Assembly: GCF_007874125.1 (NCBI RefSeq)
Contig: NZ_CP040128.1
Location: 186,001 to 250,000 of the forward strand
Source: Noviherbaspirillum sp. UKPF54
GTDB taxonomy: Bacteria; Pseudomonadota; Gammaproteobacteria; Burkholderiales; Burkholderiaceae_D
Length of the DNA stretch: 64,000 bases
Direction: 5' to 3'
Part shown: positions 43,835 through 52,898 of the stretch, in pieces
Position numbering within the stretch: the stretch's first letter is position 1
Layout of the letters: each line of letters opens with the position of its first letter
Notes under the pieces: generated by a model
What the model saw: the letters and a program-made list of their open reading frames with translations, nothing else
Told to the model about the DNA's origin: nothing
Database searches by the model: none
Program-made: the position numbers and the translations under genes

Positions 43835-45589
43835 ATGGGTACCAGCCTGGAGTACGAGGCAGTCGTCATCGGCAGCGGCTTCGGCGGTGCGGTGATGTGC
43901 GCGCGCCTGTCGAAGAAATGGCCGGGCAGGGTGCTGCTGCTCGAACGCGGCAAGGCGTTCCCGCTGGGCGCTTATCCGCGCAGCCCGCACGACATGGCCG
44001 ACAACGTCTGGTGCCCGCAAGGCGACCAGGCGCGGCGCCCGCGCGCCGTGCGCCGGCACAAGGAACGACGCGGCCACCTGGACGGCATGTTCGACATCCG
44101 CCATTTCGCCCGGATCGATACCGTCACCGCCGCCGTGCTGGGCGGCGGCTCGCAGATTTACGCCAATGTCTTCCTGCGCCCGCCGGCCGCCGTGTTCGAG
44201 CAAAACTGGCCGTGCAACGTCAGCCGTGACACGCTCGCGCCTTATTACGACGTGGCGCAGCAAGTGCTCGGCGCGCGTCCGGTGCCGCCGGCACAGGGCC
44301 CGCACGACCGGCGCCACATCCGGCGCACCGGGCATTTCCAGGCCTTTGCGCGCGCCGAACGGCTGCCGACGGCGCTGGCCGACATCTGCGTCTTCTTCGG
44401 CAACGGCTACGGCGACGGCAGCGGTCCGCCCACGCCGCTCGGCGTGCAGGAAACGAACCGCTACGGCGCGCTGCAGACTTCGTGCACCTATTGCGGCGAA
44501 TGCGACATCGGCTGCAACGTGCAGGCGAAGAATTCGCTCGACCGCAATTACCTGCACGTGGCCCAGGCGCGCTACCGGCTCGCCGTGCGCACCCGGTCGG
44601 AAGCGGTGCGCATTACGCCGCTCGACGCGCAGGCGCAGGACGACCCGGACGGCGACGGCCGCCACGGTTACCGGGTGGTTTTTCGCGACGTGCGCAGCGG
44701 CGCAGAGCATCGCGTCACCACACGGCGCGTGGTGCTGGCGGCCGGCACCCTGGGCAGCACCGAGCTGCTGTTGCGCTGTCGCGACCTGCATGCCACGCTG
44801 CCGCGCGTTTCGTCCTGCCTGGGCCAGCGCTTTTCCGGCAACGGCGATTTCCTGGCCTTTGCGCTGGACGGCAAGCGCGAGATCGATTCCACCTACGGCC
44901 CGGTGATTACCCAGTACGCCGACCACAGGCTGTTCGACCGGCTCGACCGCAGCCAGGCCTTCCTGCTGCAGGATGCCAGCTATCCGACCCAGGCCGGCTG
45001 GGCGGCGGCGGCCCTGGGGCCGGTCATGCATCCGCTGGAAAAGCTGTGGCAGCTGATCCGGTATGCCTTCGACCGCGCTTATCCTGGGCGCACCAGCGGC
45101 AGCGCCGGCTACCTGATGCACAAGCTGTTTTCACACGACCTGTCGCAGTACAGCGCCGTGCTGTTGTGCATGGGACTCGACAAGGCCGACGGCGCGCTGC
45201 GCCTGAACCGGCACGGCCATCTCGACATCGACTGGCCGCAGCACGGCAACCGCCCGCTGTACGACGCCATCGTGCGCCTGGGCGAGCGCTTCACGCACTT
45301 CATCGGCGGCCGGCGCTACCTGCCGATGCCGACCTGGCTATGGCCGCTCAAGCGCAACGTCACGGTCCACCCGCTCGGCGGCTGCGCGCTGGCGGACTCG
45401 CCGCAAAGAGGCGTGGTGAGCGCGCACGATGGCAGCCGCGGCCAGGTGTTCGGCTACCAGGGGCTGTACGTGGCGGACGGCTCGCTGATGCCGACCGCGC
45501 TCGGCGCCAACCCGGCGGCGACCATCGCCGCGCTGGCGGAATGGATCGCGCATGAAATCACGGGAAACGCGCCGGATGCGGGGCTGTGA
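43835..45589 (+). CDS. GMC-type FAD oxidoreductase, cholesterol-oxidase-like
   Basis: A 584-residue flavoprotein. The FAD-binding GSGFGG motif is at residues 13-18. The C-terminal NVTVHPLGGCALAD and LGANPAATIAALAEWIA segments carry the usual active-site His and Asn. Four cysteines, Cys217, Cys220, Cys223 and Cys227 (CTYCGECDIGC), form a CxxCxxCxxxC motif like that of actinobacterial ChoD-type proteins, where a metal or iron-sulfur role has been suggested but is unsettled. It lacks a signal peptide, so it is probably cytoplasmic. Substrate is probably a sterol-like or long-chain alcohol, by family analogy. A hydrolase gene follows after 33 bases and a phosphoesterase after that. SD GGAGGG precedes ATG 43835. 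Confidence 0.88.
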   Translation: MGTSLEYEAVVIGSGFGGAVMCARLSKKWPGRVLLLERGKAFPLGAYPRSPHDMADNVWCPQGDQARRPRAVRRHKERRGHLDGMFDIRHFARIDTVTAAVLGGGSQIYANVFLRPPAAVFEQNWPCNVSRDTLAPYYDVAQQVLGARPVPPAQGPHDRRHIRRTGHFQAFARAERLPTALADICVFFGNGYGDGSGPPTPLGVQETNRYGALQTSCTYCGECDIGCNVQAKNSLDRNYLHVAQARYRLAVRTRSEAVRITPLDAQAQDDPDGDGRHGYRVVFRDVRSGAEHRVTTRRVVLAAGTLGSTELLLRCRDLHATLPRVSSCLGQRFSGNGDFLAFALDGKREIDSTYGPVITQYADHRLFDRLDRSQAFLLQDASYPTQAGWAAAALGPVMHPLEKLWQLIRYAFDRAYPGRTSGSAGYLMHKLFSHDLSQYSAVLLCMGLDKADGALRLNRHGHLDIDWPQHGNRPLYDAIVRLGERFTHFIGGRRYLPMPTWLWPLKRNVTVHPLGGCALADSPQRGVVSAHDGSRGQVFGYQGLYVADGSLMPTALGANPAATIAALAEWIAHEITGNAPDAGL

Positions 45590-45622
45590 ACCTCCAATCA
45601 ACCTTCAAGCGAAGCCAGCACG

Positions 45623-47368
45623 ATGTCAAATAACCTGCACGGCGTGAAAATCACGTTCTCCGAAGTCATGAAGGGCTATGTCAGCGCCGAAGCCACGACG
45701 TTCGCGCACGGCTACGCAGACGGCGAGGAGGCCGGCCACGGCTTGTCGCTGCACGTTACCGTCGGCATCGACGACCTCGCGTCGTTCCTTGCGCAGCCCG
45801 AGCATGCCGGCAGCCTGTCCGGCTACGTCGACTGCCCGCTGCTGGGCGGGCGCTGCCCGGTGCGGTCGGGCACGTTCCGCCTGCTGACGGACAGCGCCGA
45901 CCTGAACCGCAAGGTGATGTATTACCAGGCATATTGCGAAACCCCGCAGGGAGAGCCATTCACCTTCGTCGGCGAAAAGCAGGTGCAGCACGACGCGCCG
46001 CTCGACCTGTGGCGCGACACCACCACCCTGTTCGTCAACGTGTTTCGCGGCCATGCCGATCCCGAGCGGCCGGCCCGGGCACAGCACTGGGCCTGCGGCA
46101 TCCTCAGTCTCGGCCTGTCGGATTTCATGCGCGTGCTGCGCGGGCTGCACGCCACCGACGCCGGCGGCAGCGCCAGCCTGGAAGGGCTGGCCGCGTTCGG
46201 CGCCTTCTTTGCCGGAAAACTGTGGGAGGTGTACGGCCCCTCGCTGCCGCCGCCGGTCCATCAGCCGGTTCAGCATTTCGCGCGCTTTACCAGTGAAGGC
46301 GTCGGCGGCGCGGCCGTCACCGTGCATCCGTTTTCCACCGCCGACGGGCTGGGGCTGACGCTCACGCGCTACCGGCGCGCCGCCTGCGATGACGTGGTCC
46401 TCATCGTGCACGGGCTGACCACTTCGTCGGACATGTTCATCATGCCCGAGCACCGGAACCTGGTGCAGACCCTGCTCGACGAAGGTTTCGGCGACGTCTG
46501 GACGCTCGACCACCGCGGCAGCAACCGCTTTCCCTACAATCTGTCGCGCAGCCGCTACAACCTGGACGACCTCGCGCTCTTCGACCATCCGGCCGCCATC
46601 GCCGAGCTGCGCCGCCATATCGGCCCGAACCGCCGCATCCATGTGATCGCGCATTGCGTGGGCGCGCTGACGATGGCGATGAGCCTGTTCGGCAAGGCCG
46701 TGCAGGGCATCCGCAGCGTCATTCTCAACAGCGTGGCGCTTACTCCTCATGTGCCGGCATGGTCGAAGGTGAAGCTGGCGGTGGGGCCGTGGGCCTCCGA
46801 TTACCTGCTCGGCATCGAATACTACAATCCGCGCTGGCGCCGCCAGCGCGGCTGGTCGGTCGGCAAGCTGCTGGCAACCGGCGCCGACCTGATGCACCGG
46901 GAATGCACGTCGCCCGAATGCCACATGCTCAGTTTCATGTGGGGCAGCGGCGATCCGGCGCTGTTCAACCACGAGAACATGGCGCAGCAAACCCACGACC
47001 GGCTGGGCGACCTGTTCGGCGGCATTTCGGTGCACTACTACCGGCATGTCAACAAGATGGTCAGGAGTGGCAACACCGCGGTGAAGTTCGAGCCGGGCAA
47101 TCCGCGCTACGCGGCACTGCCGGACAACTATATGGACCATGTCGCCGACATCCATACGCCGCTGCTGCTGGTCCAGGGGCAGGACAACCGCGTGTTCGCC
47201 GATTCCATCATCCAGTGTTATGAGCGGCTGGAAAAGATCGTGCCTGGGCGGCACCAGCTGCATGTGTTTCCCGGTTATGGCCACCAGGATATCTTCATGG
47301 GCAAGGATGTCGCAGCCGATATCTTCCCGCGCCTGCTGGCGTTCCTGCGGCAGCATGCGCATGACTGA
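45623..47368 (+). CDS. Alpha/beta hydrolase with cysteine nucleophile position
   Basis: A 581-residue protein in two parts. The first 230 or so residues are a beta-rich domain that in related proteins is fused to GMC oxidases. The rest is an alpha/beta hydrolase: LIVHGLTTSSDMF gives the oxyanion region, HVIAHCVGALTM the nucleophile elbow, with Cys345 in place of serine. Asp521 (QGQDNRVF) and His554 (PGYGHQD) complete the triad. Cys-for-Ser occurs naturally in dienelactone-hydrolase-type enzymes. In other bacteria a GMC oxidase and this domain pair are one protein; here they are adjacent genes. The products probably act in sequence, oxidation of an alcohol then hydrolysis. Substrate unknown. 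The metallophosphoesterase start overlaps its stop. Confidence 0.85.
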   Translation: MSNNLHGVKITFSEVMKGYVSAEATTFAHGYADGEEAGHGLSLHVTVGIDDLASFLAQPEHAGSLSGYVDCPLLGGRCPVRSGTFRLLTDSADLNRKVMYYQAYCETPQGEPFTFVGEKQVQHDAPLDLWRDTTTLFVNVFRGHADPERPARAQHWACGILSLGLSDFMRVLRGLHATDAGGSASLEGLAAFGAFFAGKLWEVYGPSLPPPVHQPVQHFARFTSEGVGGAAVTVHPFSTADGLGLTLTRYRRAACDDVVLIVHGLTTSSDMFIMPEHRNLVQTLLDEGFGDVWTLDHRGSNRFPYNLSRSRYNLDDLALFDHPAAIAELRRHIGPNRRIHVIAHCVGALTMAMSLFGKAVQGIRSVILNSVALTPHVPAWSKVKLAVGPWASDYLLGIEYYNPRWRRQRGWSVGKLLATGADLMHRECTSPECHMLSFMWGSGDPALFNHENMAQQTHDRLGDLFGGISVHYYRHVNKMVRSGNTAVKFEPGNPRYAALPDNYMDHVADIHTPLLLVQGQDNRVFADSIIQCYERLEKIVPGRHQLHVFPGYGHQDIFMGKDVAADIFPRLLAFLRQHAHD

Positions 47369-48890
47369 CGCCGCGCCGGGCCTGGTGCTGTGGCCGGCCG
47401 GCAGCGCACGGCGCAACCGGCTGTGCGTGCTGATCTCCGACATCCATTGCACCGATTGCACGGTCGGCAATCAGACTGCGTCGGAGACAGACTGGCAGCT
47501 GTTTTTCGAGCAGATGTCGTTTGCCGTGTGCAACCCGGGCGACATGGCCGCCACGCCGGCGGCAGGGCAGGTCGAGGAGCTGATCCTCATCCTCAACGGC
47601 GACATCGTCGACCTGGTGCGCAGCAGCAAATGGGCGCAAGCCGGCGTCTATCCGTGGCAGCGCGACGATCCGCGCTTCGAGCAGGTACTGCTGGAAATCA
47701 TGCGCGACATCGTCGCGATCCATGCGCGGGAAAGACCGAGCGACAGCGCGCAGCCGTATTCCGGATTTTTCTACTGGATGCGGAAAAGCGTAGCGCGCTT
47801 GCGCGATCTGGGCGTGGCAACCACGATCATTCCCATCGTCGGCAACCATGACAAGGAACTGCAGGTGTCCGCAGCCGCGCGCCAGGTGTTCTATGAAGAA
47901 TGCCTTGGCCTCTGCGCGTTCGACATTTCCGATAGCTACCGCGCCTGGCTAGCCGCCCAGCTCGGCACGGTCCGCGACGACCCGTATCCCTGCCTGCCGT
48001 TCTACTTCGCCGACAGCGGCCTGCGGCTTTTGGCCACGCACGGGCAGTGGCGCGACAAGGATAATGCGCGCGCGACATCGCACTGGAACACGCGCTGTGG
48101 CTGGCTGCCGCAGCAGTGGCGCGCCGAGCGCTACCGGGCATTCAGCGAGCCGTGCTTCGGCGATACGGTGGCCGCCGGCATGCTGTCGCACTTCATCTGG
48201 AGCGCCAGAGCCAAGATCGACGTGACGATGCCGGGAGCCAAGCGTCTGTGCAACCTGCTCGACGAAATGGACCTGTACCGTCCGTCGGTGGCGGCCGTGG
48301 TGCGCCTGCTGCGCGAGTCGCGCCGCCTGGCGCGCCGGCTGCCCGAGGCGCGCGGCTTGCATGAAACGGTACTGCGCTGCTTTCGCGCCAGCCTGCGCGC
48401 CTGGCTGGCCCATGCCGCCACCTGGGACAGCGCCTGGGGCGGCACGAAAATCGGGCTGATCGGATTGAGCAGCCTGTCGCGCCTGCGCTGGTACTGGCTG
48501 GACATGCTGCTCATGCGCCTAATGGCATGGGCGCAGGAGCCGGAAGCGCGCATCGCCACCCGGACCCTGCTGGCGCTGCCGGCTTTCCAGCCCGCCTATC
48601 GCGCGCTCGGCTTGCGCCTGCATGTGGAGGGACATACTCATGTGGCGCTGCAAGCCGATGCGCAATTTTCTCAGCCGCGCCAAGGGCGCAACAACTACAC
48701 CTACGTCAACCTGGGCGCTTGGCGCGATACGATCCTGCCCAAGCGCAATCGCGGCTACCGGCGCCGCGGTATCGGCCGTGCCTTGTTCATTGTCGACCTG
48801 GCGCGTCTGGCGCCGCACGGTCCGGACGATTCCTATCGCTTTTACGCGAGCGACATGACCAGTTGGGGCGATCGCTTGGACAGCTGGTGA
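47361..48890 (+). CDS. Calcineurin-like metallophosphoesterase
   Basis: A 509-residue soluble enzyme. All five metal-binding blocks are present: SDIHCTD (near 25), NGDIVD (near 78), GNHD (near 159), ATHGQW (near 227) and VEGHTHVA (near 425). A long helical insertion rich in Leu and Arg (about 290-400) separates the fourth and fifth blocks. It should hydrolyse a phosphoester using two metal ions. The start is ATG 47361 (or 47355), which overlaps the hydrolase stop by eight bases, so the two are translationally coupled. It is the third gene of the FNR-box operon. Confidence 0.88.
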   Translation: MTDAAPGLVLWPAGSARRNRLCVLISDIHCTDCTVGNQTASETDWQLFFEQMSFAVCNPGDMAATPAAGQVEELILILNGDIVDLVRSSKWAQAGVYPWQRDDPRFEQVLLEIMRDIVAIHARERPSDSAQPYSGFFYWMRKSVARLRDLGVATTIIPIVGNHDKELQVSAAARQVFYEECLGLCAFDISDSYRAWLAAQLGTVRDDPYPCLPFYFADSGLRLLATHGQWRDKDNARATSHWNTRCGWLPQQWRAERYRAFSEPCFGDTVAAGMLSHFIWSARAKIDVTMPGAKRLCNLLDEMDLYRPSVAAVVRLLRESRRLARRLPEARGLHETVLRCFRASLRAWLAHAATWDSAWGGTKIGLIGLSSLSRLRWYWLDMLLMRLMAWAQEPEARIATRTLLALPAFQPAYRALGLRLHVEGHTHVALQADAQFSQPRQGRNNYTYVNLGAWRDTILPKRNRGYRRRGIGRALFIVDLARLAPHGPDDSYRFYASDMTSWGDRLDSW

Positions 48891-49093
48891 TCGCATCGCG
48901 GACCCGCAAATGCCATGAATATGGGATTGCTCACTAGAAAATTTTGCAACATAGTCGCATAGGCCGGCAATCTGTCATTTCCGCTTGCGCCACCAGCAGC
49001 ATGGGCACTGCCGCCGCATCCGGCACCCTTGCTTGCGATGCCGGTCAGGATATCCCGGACCGGAAAACGACTCCCGTACCAACACGACTACGT

Positions 49094-51478
49094 ATGAAGC
49101 CGCGCAGCACGCTATTTCGCAAGCATCTGATCAACTTTGTCGTCCTGGCCGGATTCCTGTTGCTGGCCAGCGGAACGATCAGTCTCTATTTTTCGTGGCA
49201 GGACAGCCGCGACGCCTTCCTTGAGTTGCAGCGCATGCGCGCAGAGGCGGCCGCGGACGGGATTGCACAACGGCTGTCCGGGATCGTGAGCCAGATCGGC
49301 GCCAGCGCGCCGTCGCCGGCGACGGCGAATGACGTCGCCTCTCGTACGCATGACATCGGCCTGTTGCGCCAGTTGCCGGCAATTTCCGACGTTCTGTTGC
49401 TCGACCGCGAAGGCCGCGAGCTGCTGCGCATGCCGCGCGCCGGCTCGGAGACGGCCGGCAGCAAGACCGATTATTCGCGCAGTGCCGCCTTTCAGCAGGC
49501 GCGCGTGGGCCAGCCGTACTTCAGCCCGGTTTATCTAGGCGCCGACAACGAGCCGCGCATCACGATCGCCATGGCTACCGCCCCTGAGGGCACGAGCATC
49601 ATTGTGGCCGAAATCGATATCCGCTTCCTGCTGGACGGCCTTGGCCGGATTGCCTCCGATGGCCCGGTTTATGTGGCTGATGCGCATGGACAAGTCATTG
49701 CGCTGGCCGACCCCGAATTGAAGCTGCAGAAAACCGGCTTGGCGTTGCCGGCCATGGACGCCGATGCACAGGCGATGGTCGCGCCGCTGGGCTGGAAGGT
49801 GGCGATCGCGATTCCGTCCGGCGCCGCGCTGGTGCCATTGCCGGTGCTGGCTGCACGCAGCGCCGCGCTGATGCTGATCGGGCTGCTGGCGATGGCGGCG
49901 GCCGGAATCGCGATGATCCGTCGCGCGGCAAGGCAAGTTTCTGTCTTGCAGGAAGAGCAGGAGCAGGCGGTGCGCCGGGCGGCCACACACGCGCAAGCCG
50001 CGCAGGAGGAAAGGCAGACGGCGGAGCAGGCACACAAGCGCCTGCTGGACATGATCGACGCCCTGCCGCTGGCGGTGTACCAGTTCCGCGAGACGGCCGA
50101 CGGCAGCTCCGGCTTCAGCTTCGTCGGCAAGAGCGCGCGCGAAGTGCTCGGCGTGGATGCGGCGGAAATTGTGGCGGACCAGCAGGCGCGCTGGCGTACC
50201 ACGCTTCCCGAGGACCGGGCCGTGATCGAGCCGGTCTTGCAAAGCGCGCGGGCAGCGCGCCAGCCGGCCGAAGCGTATCAGCGCGTCCAGATCGGCGGCG
50301 CTACGCGCTGGATTCGCGCATGTGCGGCCGCGCCGCGCCTGGTCGACGGAGACTGGGTGTGGAACGGCTGCTGGCTGGACGAAACGTCGGCGCGCAGACG
50401 GGAAGAGGAAATGCAGAGGGGCAGGGACGACGCGGAAAATCTGGCACGCGCCAGATCTGCCTTCCTGTGCAACATCAGCCAGGAAATCCGTGCGCCGCTC
50501 GACGCCATCATCGGCCTGAGCCAGCGTGCTCTCAAGGATGATCTGGCCGCGCCGCAGGTCGACCGCATCAGCAACATCCATCAGGCCGCCACCGGCCTGG
50601 CCGGCGTCCTCTCCAACATCCTGGACTTCGCCAGGATCGATGCCGGCAAGCTCGTGCTCGCATTCGACCGGTTCCGGCTCGATCACGTCATCGACAAGGT
50701 CGCAGCCGCAACCGGCCCTGCGGCCGCCGGCAAGGGGCTGGCGCTGACGTTCAGCGTGCCGCAGAACATACCGCGCGCGCTGTGCGGCGATCCCCTGCGC
50801 CTGGAGCAGATCCTTGTCAACCTTGCCGACAATGCCGTCAGGTTCACTGAACGCGGCGAAGTGGCGGTGCGCGTCGAGCGCGTCTACAGCACCGACAACC
50901 ATGTCACGCTGCGCTTCGTGGTGCGCGACACGGGTATCGGCATCCCGACCGGGCAGCGCGAGCGCCTGTTCGAGATTCCGCTGCGCGAGGGACATGGGCA
51001 GGCGCATGGCGGCATCGGGCTCGGGCTCATCATTTGCAAGCGCCTGGTCGACATGATGGGCGGGGCCATCGCGGTCGAAAGCAGGCTGGGCGTCGGCAGC
51101 ACATTCTGTTTCACCGCCAGGTTCGGGCTCGATACGACAGGTGCTCAGCCGCCGGCGCTGCCGGCCTATGACGATGCGTCCGGCCGGCCGGGCGCAACGC
51201 AGGAGTTTGCGCACGCGGCCGTTTCATGCCTGGCGCCGGCGGACAGCCGCGCCGCAGGACGGATTTCGAAAGAAACCTTTCAGCAGCTGGTCGGCTATCT
51301 GTCGAGCGGCGACCGCTTTGCCCTGGACTGTTTTGCCGAGCACCGCGACGAGCTGGCATCGGCGCTCGGCCGCCGGGTGGAACATCTGGAGCAGGCCATC
51401 GGCCGGAGCGACTTTGAAACGGCGCTCGGCTTGCTGGACAAGGTGATGACGCGGCTCGATTTCGGGTTCGGACGATAA
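49094..51478 (+). CDS. Sensor-kinase-like protein lacking the phosphoacceptor His
   Basis: A 794-residue membrane protein: transmembrane helix near residues 13-33, periplasmic Cache-like sensor (about 35-240), second helix near 250-275, coiled coil, PAS domain (about 315-430), HisKA-like helices, ATPase domain. The H-box reads FLCNISQEIRAPLDAIIG: residue 463 is Gln where the phosphorylated His should be. The N-box (NLADNAVRF), G1 (DTGIGIP) and G2 (GIGLGLIICKRLV) of the ATPase are intact. The C-terminal 100 residues (about 690-794) resemble an HPt helical bundle without a clear catalytic histidine. Upstream starts (48944, 49001) are also possible. Confidence 0.85.
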   Translation: MKPRSTLFRKHLINFVVLAGFLLLASGTISLYFSWQDSRDAFLELQRMRAEAAADGIAQRLSGIVSQIGASAPSPATANDVASRTHDIGLLRQLPAISDVLLLDREGRELLRMPRAGSETAGSKTDYSRSAAFQQARVGQPYFSPVYLGADNEPRITIAMATAPEGTSIIVAEIDIRFLLDGLGRIASDGPVYVADAHGQVIALADPELKLQKTGLALPAMDADAQAMVAPLGWKVAIAIPSGAALVPLPVLAARSAALMLIGLLAMAAAGIAMIRRAARQVSVLQEEQEQAVRRAATHAQAAQEERQTAEQAHKRLLDMIDALPLAVYQFRETADGSSGFSFVGKSAREVLGVDAAEIVADQQARWRTTLPEDRAVIEPVLQSARAARQPAEAYQRVQIGGATRWIRACAAAPRLVDGDWVWNGCWLDETSARRREEEMQRGRDDAENLARARSAFLCNISQEIRAPLDAIIGLSQRALKDDLAAPQVDRISNIHQAATGLAGVLSNILDFARIDAGKLVLAFDRFRLDHVIDKVAAATGPAAAGKGLALTFSVPQNIPRALCGDPLRLEQILVNLADNAVRFTERGEVAVRVERVYSTDNHVTLRFVVRDTGIGIPTGQRERLFEIPLREGHGQAHGGIGLGLIICKRLVDMMGGAIAVESRLGVGSTFCFTARFGLDTTGAQPPALPAYDDASGRPGATQEFAHAAVSCLAPADSRAAGRISKETFQQLVGYLSSGDRFALDCFAEHRDELASALGRRVEHLEQAIGRSDFETALGLLDKVMTRLDFGFGR

Positions 51479-51641
51479 GCCGCCCGCACTTTCACGCGCC
51501 GCCGCCCCATCGCCCTGATCGTTAGTAATCGAACAATATTTGCAACCCTCAAGACTGCCGCCATTAATGCCGTAAACAAGGCGAAGGGAGTGGCGTGCGT
51601 ACGTCGCGCCCACACCGCATGGGCACGCAGAGGAGGGCAGC

Positions 51642-52898
51642 ATGAGCACCATCGTCACATTCAGCAGCGCACATGTGCTGAGCTCCGACTTCTTCATGGC
51701 GCGCAATCCCATCCTCGACCGCAGCAGGCACCTGGCCGCGCATGAGCTGCTCTTCTGCCCGGCTGGCGCGGGAGCGGACACGAGCGCCGTCATCGCCGAC
51801 GTGATGCGGCACGGCGTGACGCGCATCCTGGGTGACATGCCCGCCTACCTGAAGGTGGATGCGGCCGTACTGGCGAGCGACCTGATGCAGGCCATCCCTC
51901 CGGAGCGCGTGGTGCTGGCATTGGCGGATTCGATGCGGGTCACGCCGCATCTGCTGTCCCGCATCGGGGAGCTGGCGCAGGCAGGCTTTGCGTTTGCGCT
52001 CGATGTCGCCGGCGATTCGGAGGCGGCACGCCAGTTGCTGCCGCTGGTCGCCACGGTCAGGATCGATATCGCGGCGGCCGCGCCCGAACAGCTGACGATC
52101 CTGTGCCGGGACTTCAGGTCGCACGGCAAGCGGCTGCTGGCGCAAGGCGTCGACACGCTTGCGCAGTTCGAGGCATGCCACGCGCTCGGCTTCGATTACT
52201 TCGCAGGCTATCACTTCATCGAGCGCCAGGACCAAAGCGGCCAGAAGCTCAATCCCGCGCAACAGGCGATTGCCGAACTGATCGCGATGATCGACGCCGA
52301 TGCGCCCGACGCCGACATCGAACGCAGCATCAAGACCAACGTCGCGCTCGGGCTGAACTTGCTGCGGCTGGCCAACACGCCGGCCACCAGCTCGCACCGC
52401 ATCGACTCGCTGCGCCAGGCGCTGGCGGTGGTCGGGCGCGACCAGCTGCGGCGCTGGCTGCAGATCATGCAGCATGAAGACTCCGGCATCGATGCACGAC
52501 GCATGATGCCCCTGCTGATGCAGGCCACCACGCGTGGCCGCCTGCTGGAACTGCTGGCGCACAAGCTGGTGCCGGGAAACCGCGGCATCGGCGACACTGC
52601 TTTCATGGTCGGCATCATGTCGCTCATGGATACCGTGTTCGACCTGCCGATGCACGACATCCTGCAGCGCATCCCGGTGGTTGACGAGGTGCGCGAGGCG
52701 CTATTGTCGCGCCAGGGTTATTTCGGCATGCTGCTGACGCTGGCGGAACACACAGAGCGGATCGAGCGCGAGGGCGAACAGCTGCGCCAGCGGATGGCGG
52801 CCCTGCGGCTGTCGCATAACGACCTGTACCTGCTGCAGCTTGCGGCGTTCGAATGGAGCGACCAGGCGTCGCGCAACCTGGTTCATCACGCGCGCTAG
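51642..52898 (+). CDS. Degenerate EAL domain fused to HDOD domain
   Basis: A 418-residue cytoplasmic protein of the YuxH type: a degenerate EAL domain (about 1-200) followed by HDOD (about 205-400). At the EAL signature it has HELLF (His34-Glu35-Leu36-Leu37), and the metal-binding acids of active phosphodiesterases are mostly missing, so it probably binds or senses rather than cleaves cyclic di-GMP. HDOD domains serve as protein-interaction scaffolds in signalling. It follows the kinase-like gene on the same strand by 163 bases. The stop codon abuts that of the next gene. Confidence 0.87.
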   Translation: MSTIVTFSSAHVLSSDFFMARNPILDRSRHLAAHELLFCPAGAGADTSAVIADVMRHGVTRILGDMPAYLKVDAAVLASDLMQAIPPERVVLALADSMRVTPHLLSRIGELAQAGFAFALDVAGDSEAARQLLPLVATVRIDIAAAAPEQLTILCRDFRSHGKRLLAQGVDTLAQFEACHALGFDYFAGYHFIERQDQSGQKLNPAQQAIAELIAMIDADAPDADIERSIKTNVALGLNLLRLANTPATSSHRIDSLRQALAVVGRDQLRRWLQIMQHEDSGIDARRMMPLLMQATTRGRLLELLAHKLVPGNRGIGDTAFMVGIMSLMDTVFDLPMHDILQRIPVVDEVREALLSRQGYFGMLLTLAEHTERIEREGEQLRQRMAALRLSHNDLYLLQLAAFEWSDQASRNLVHHAR

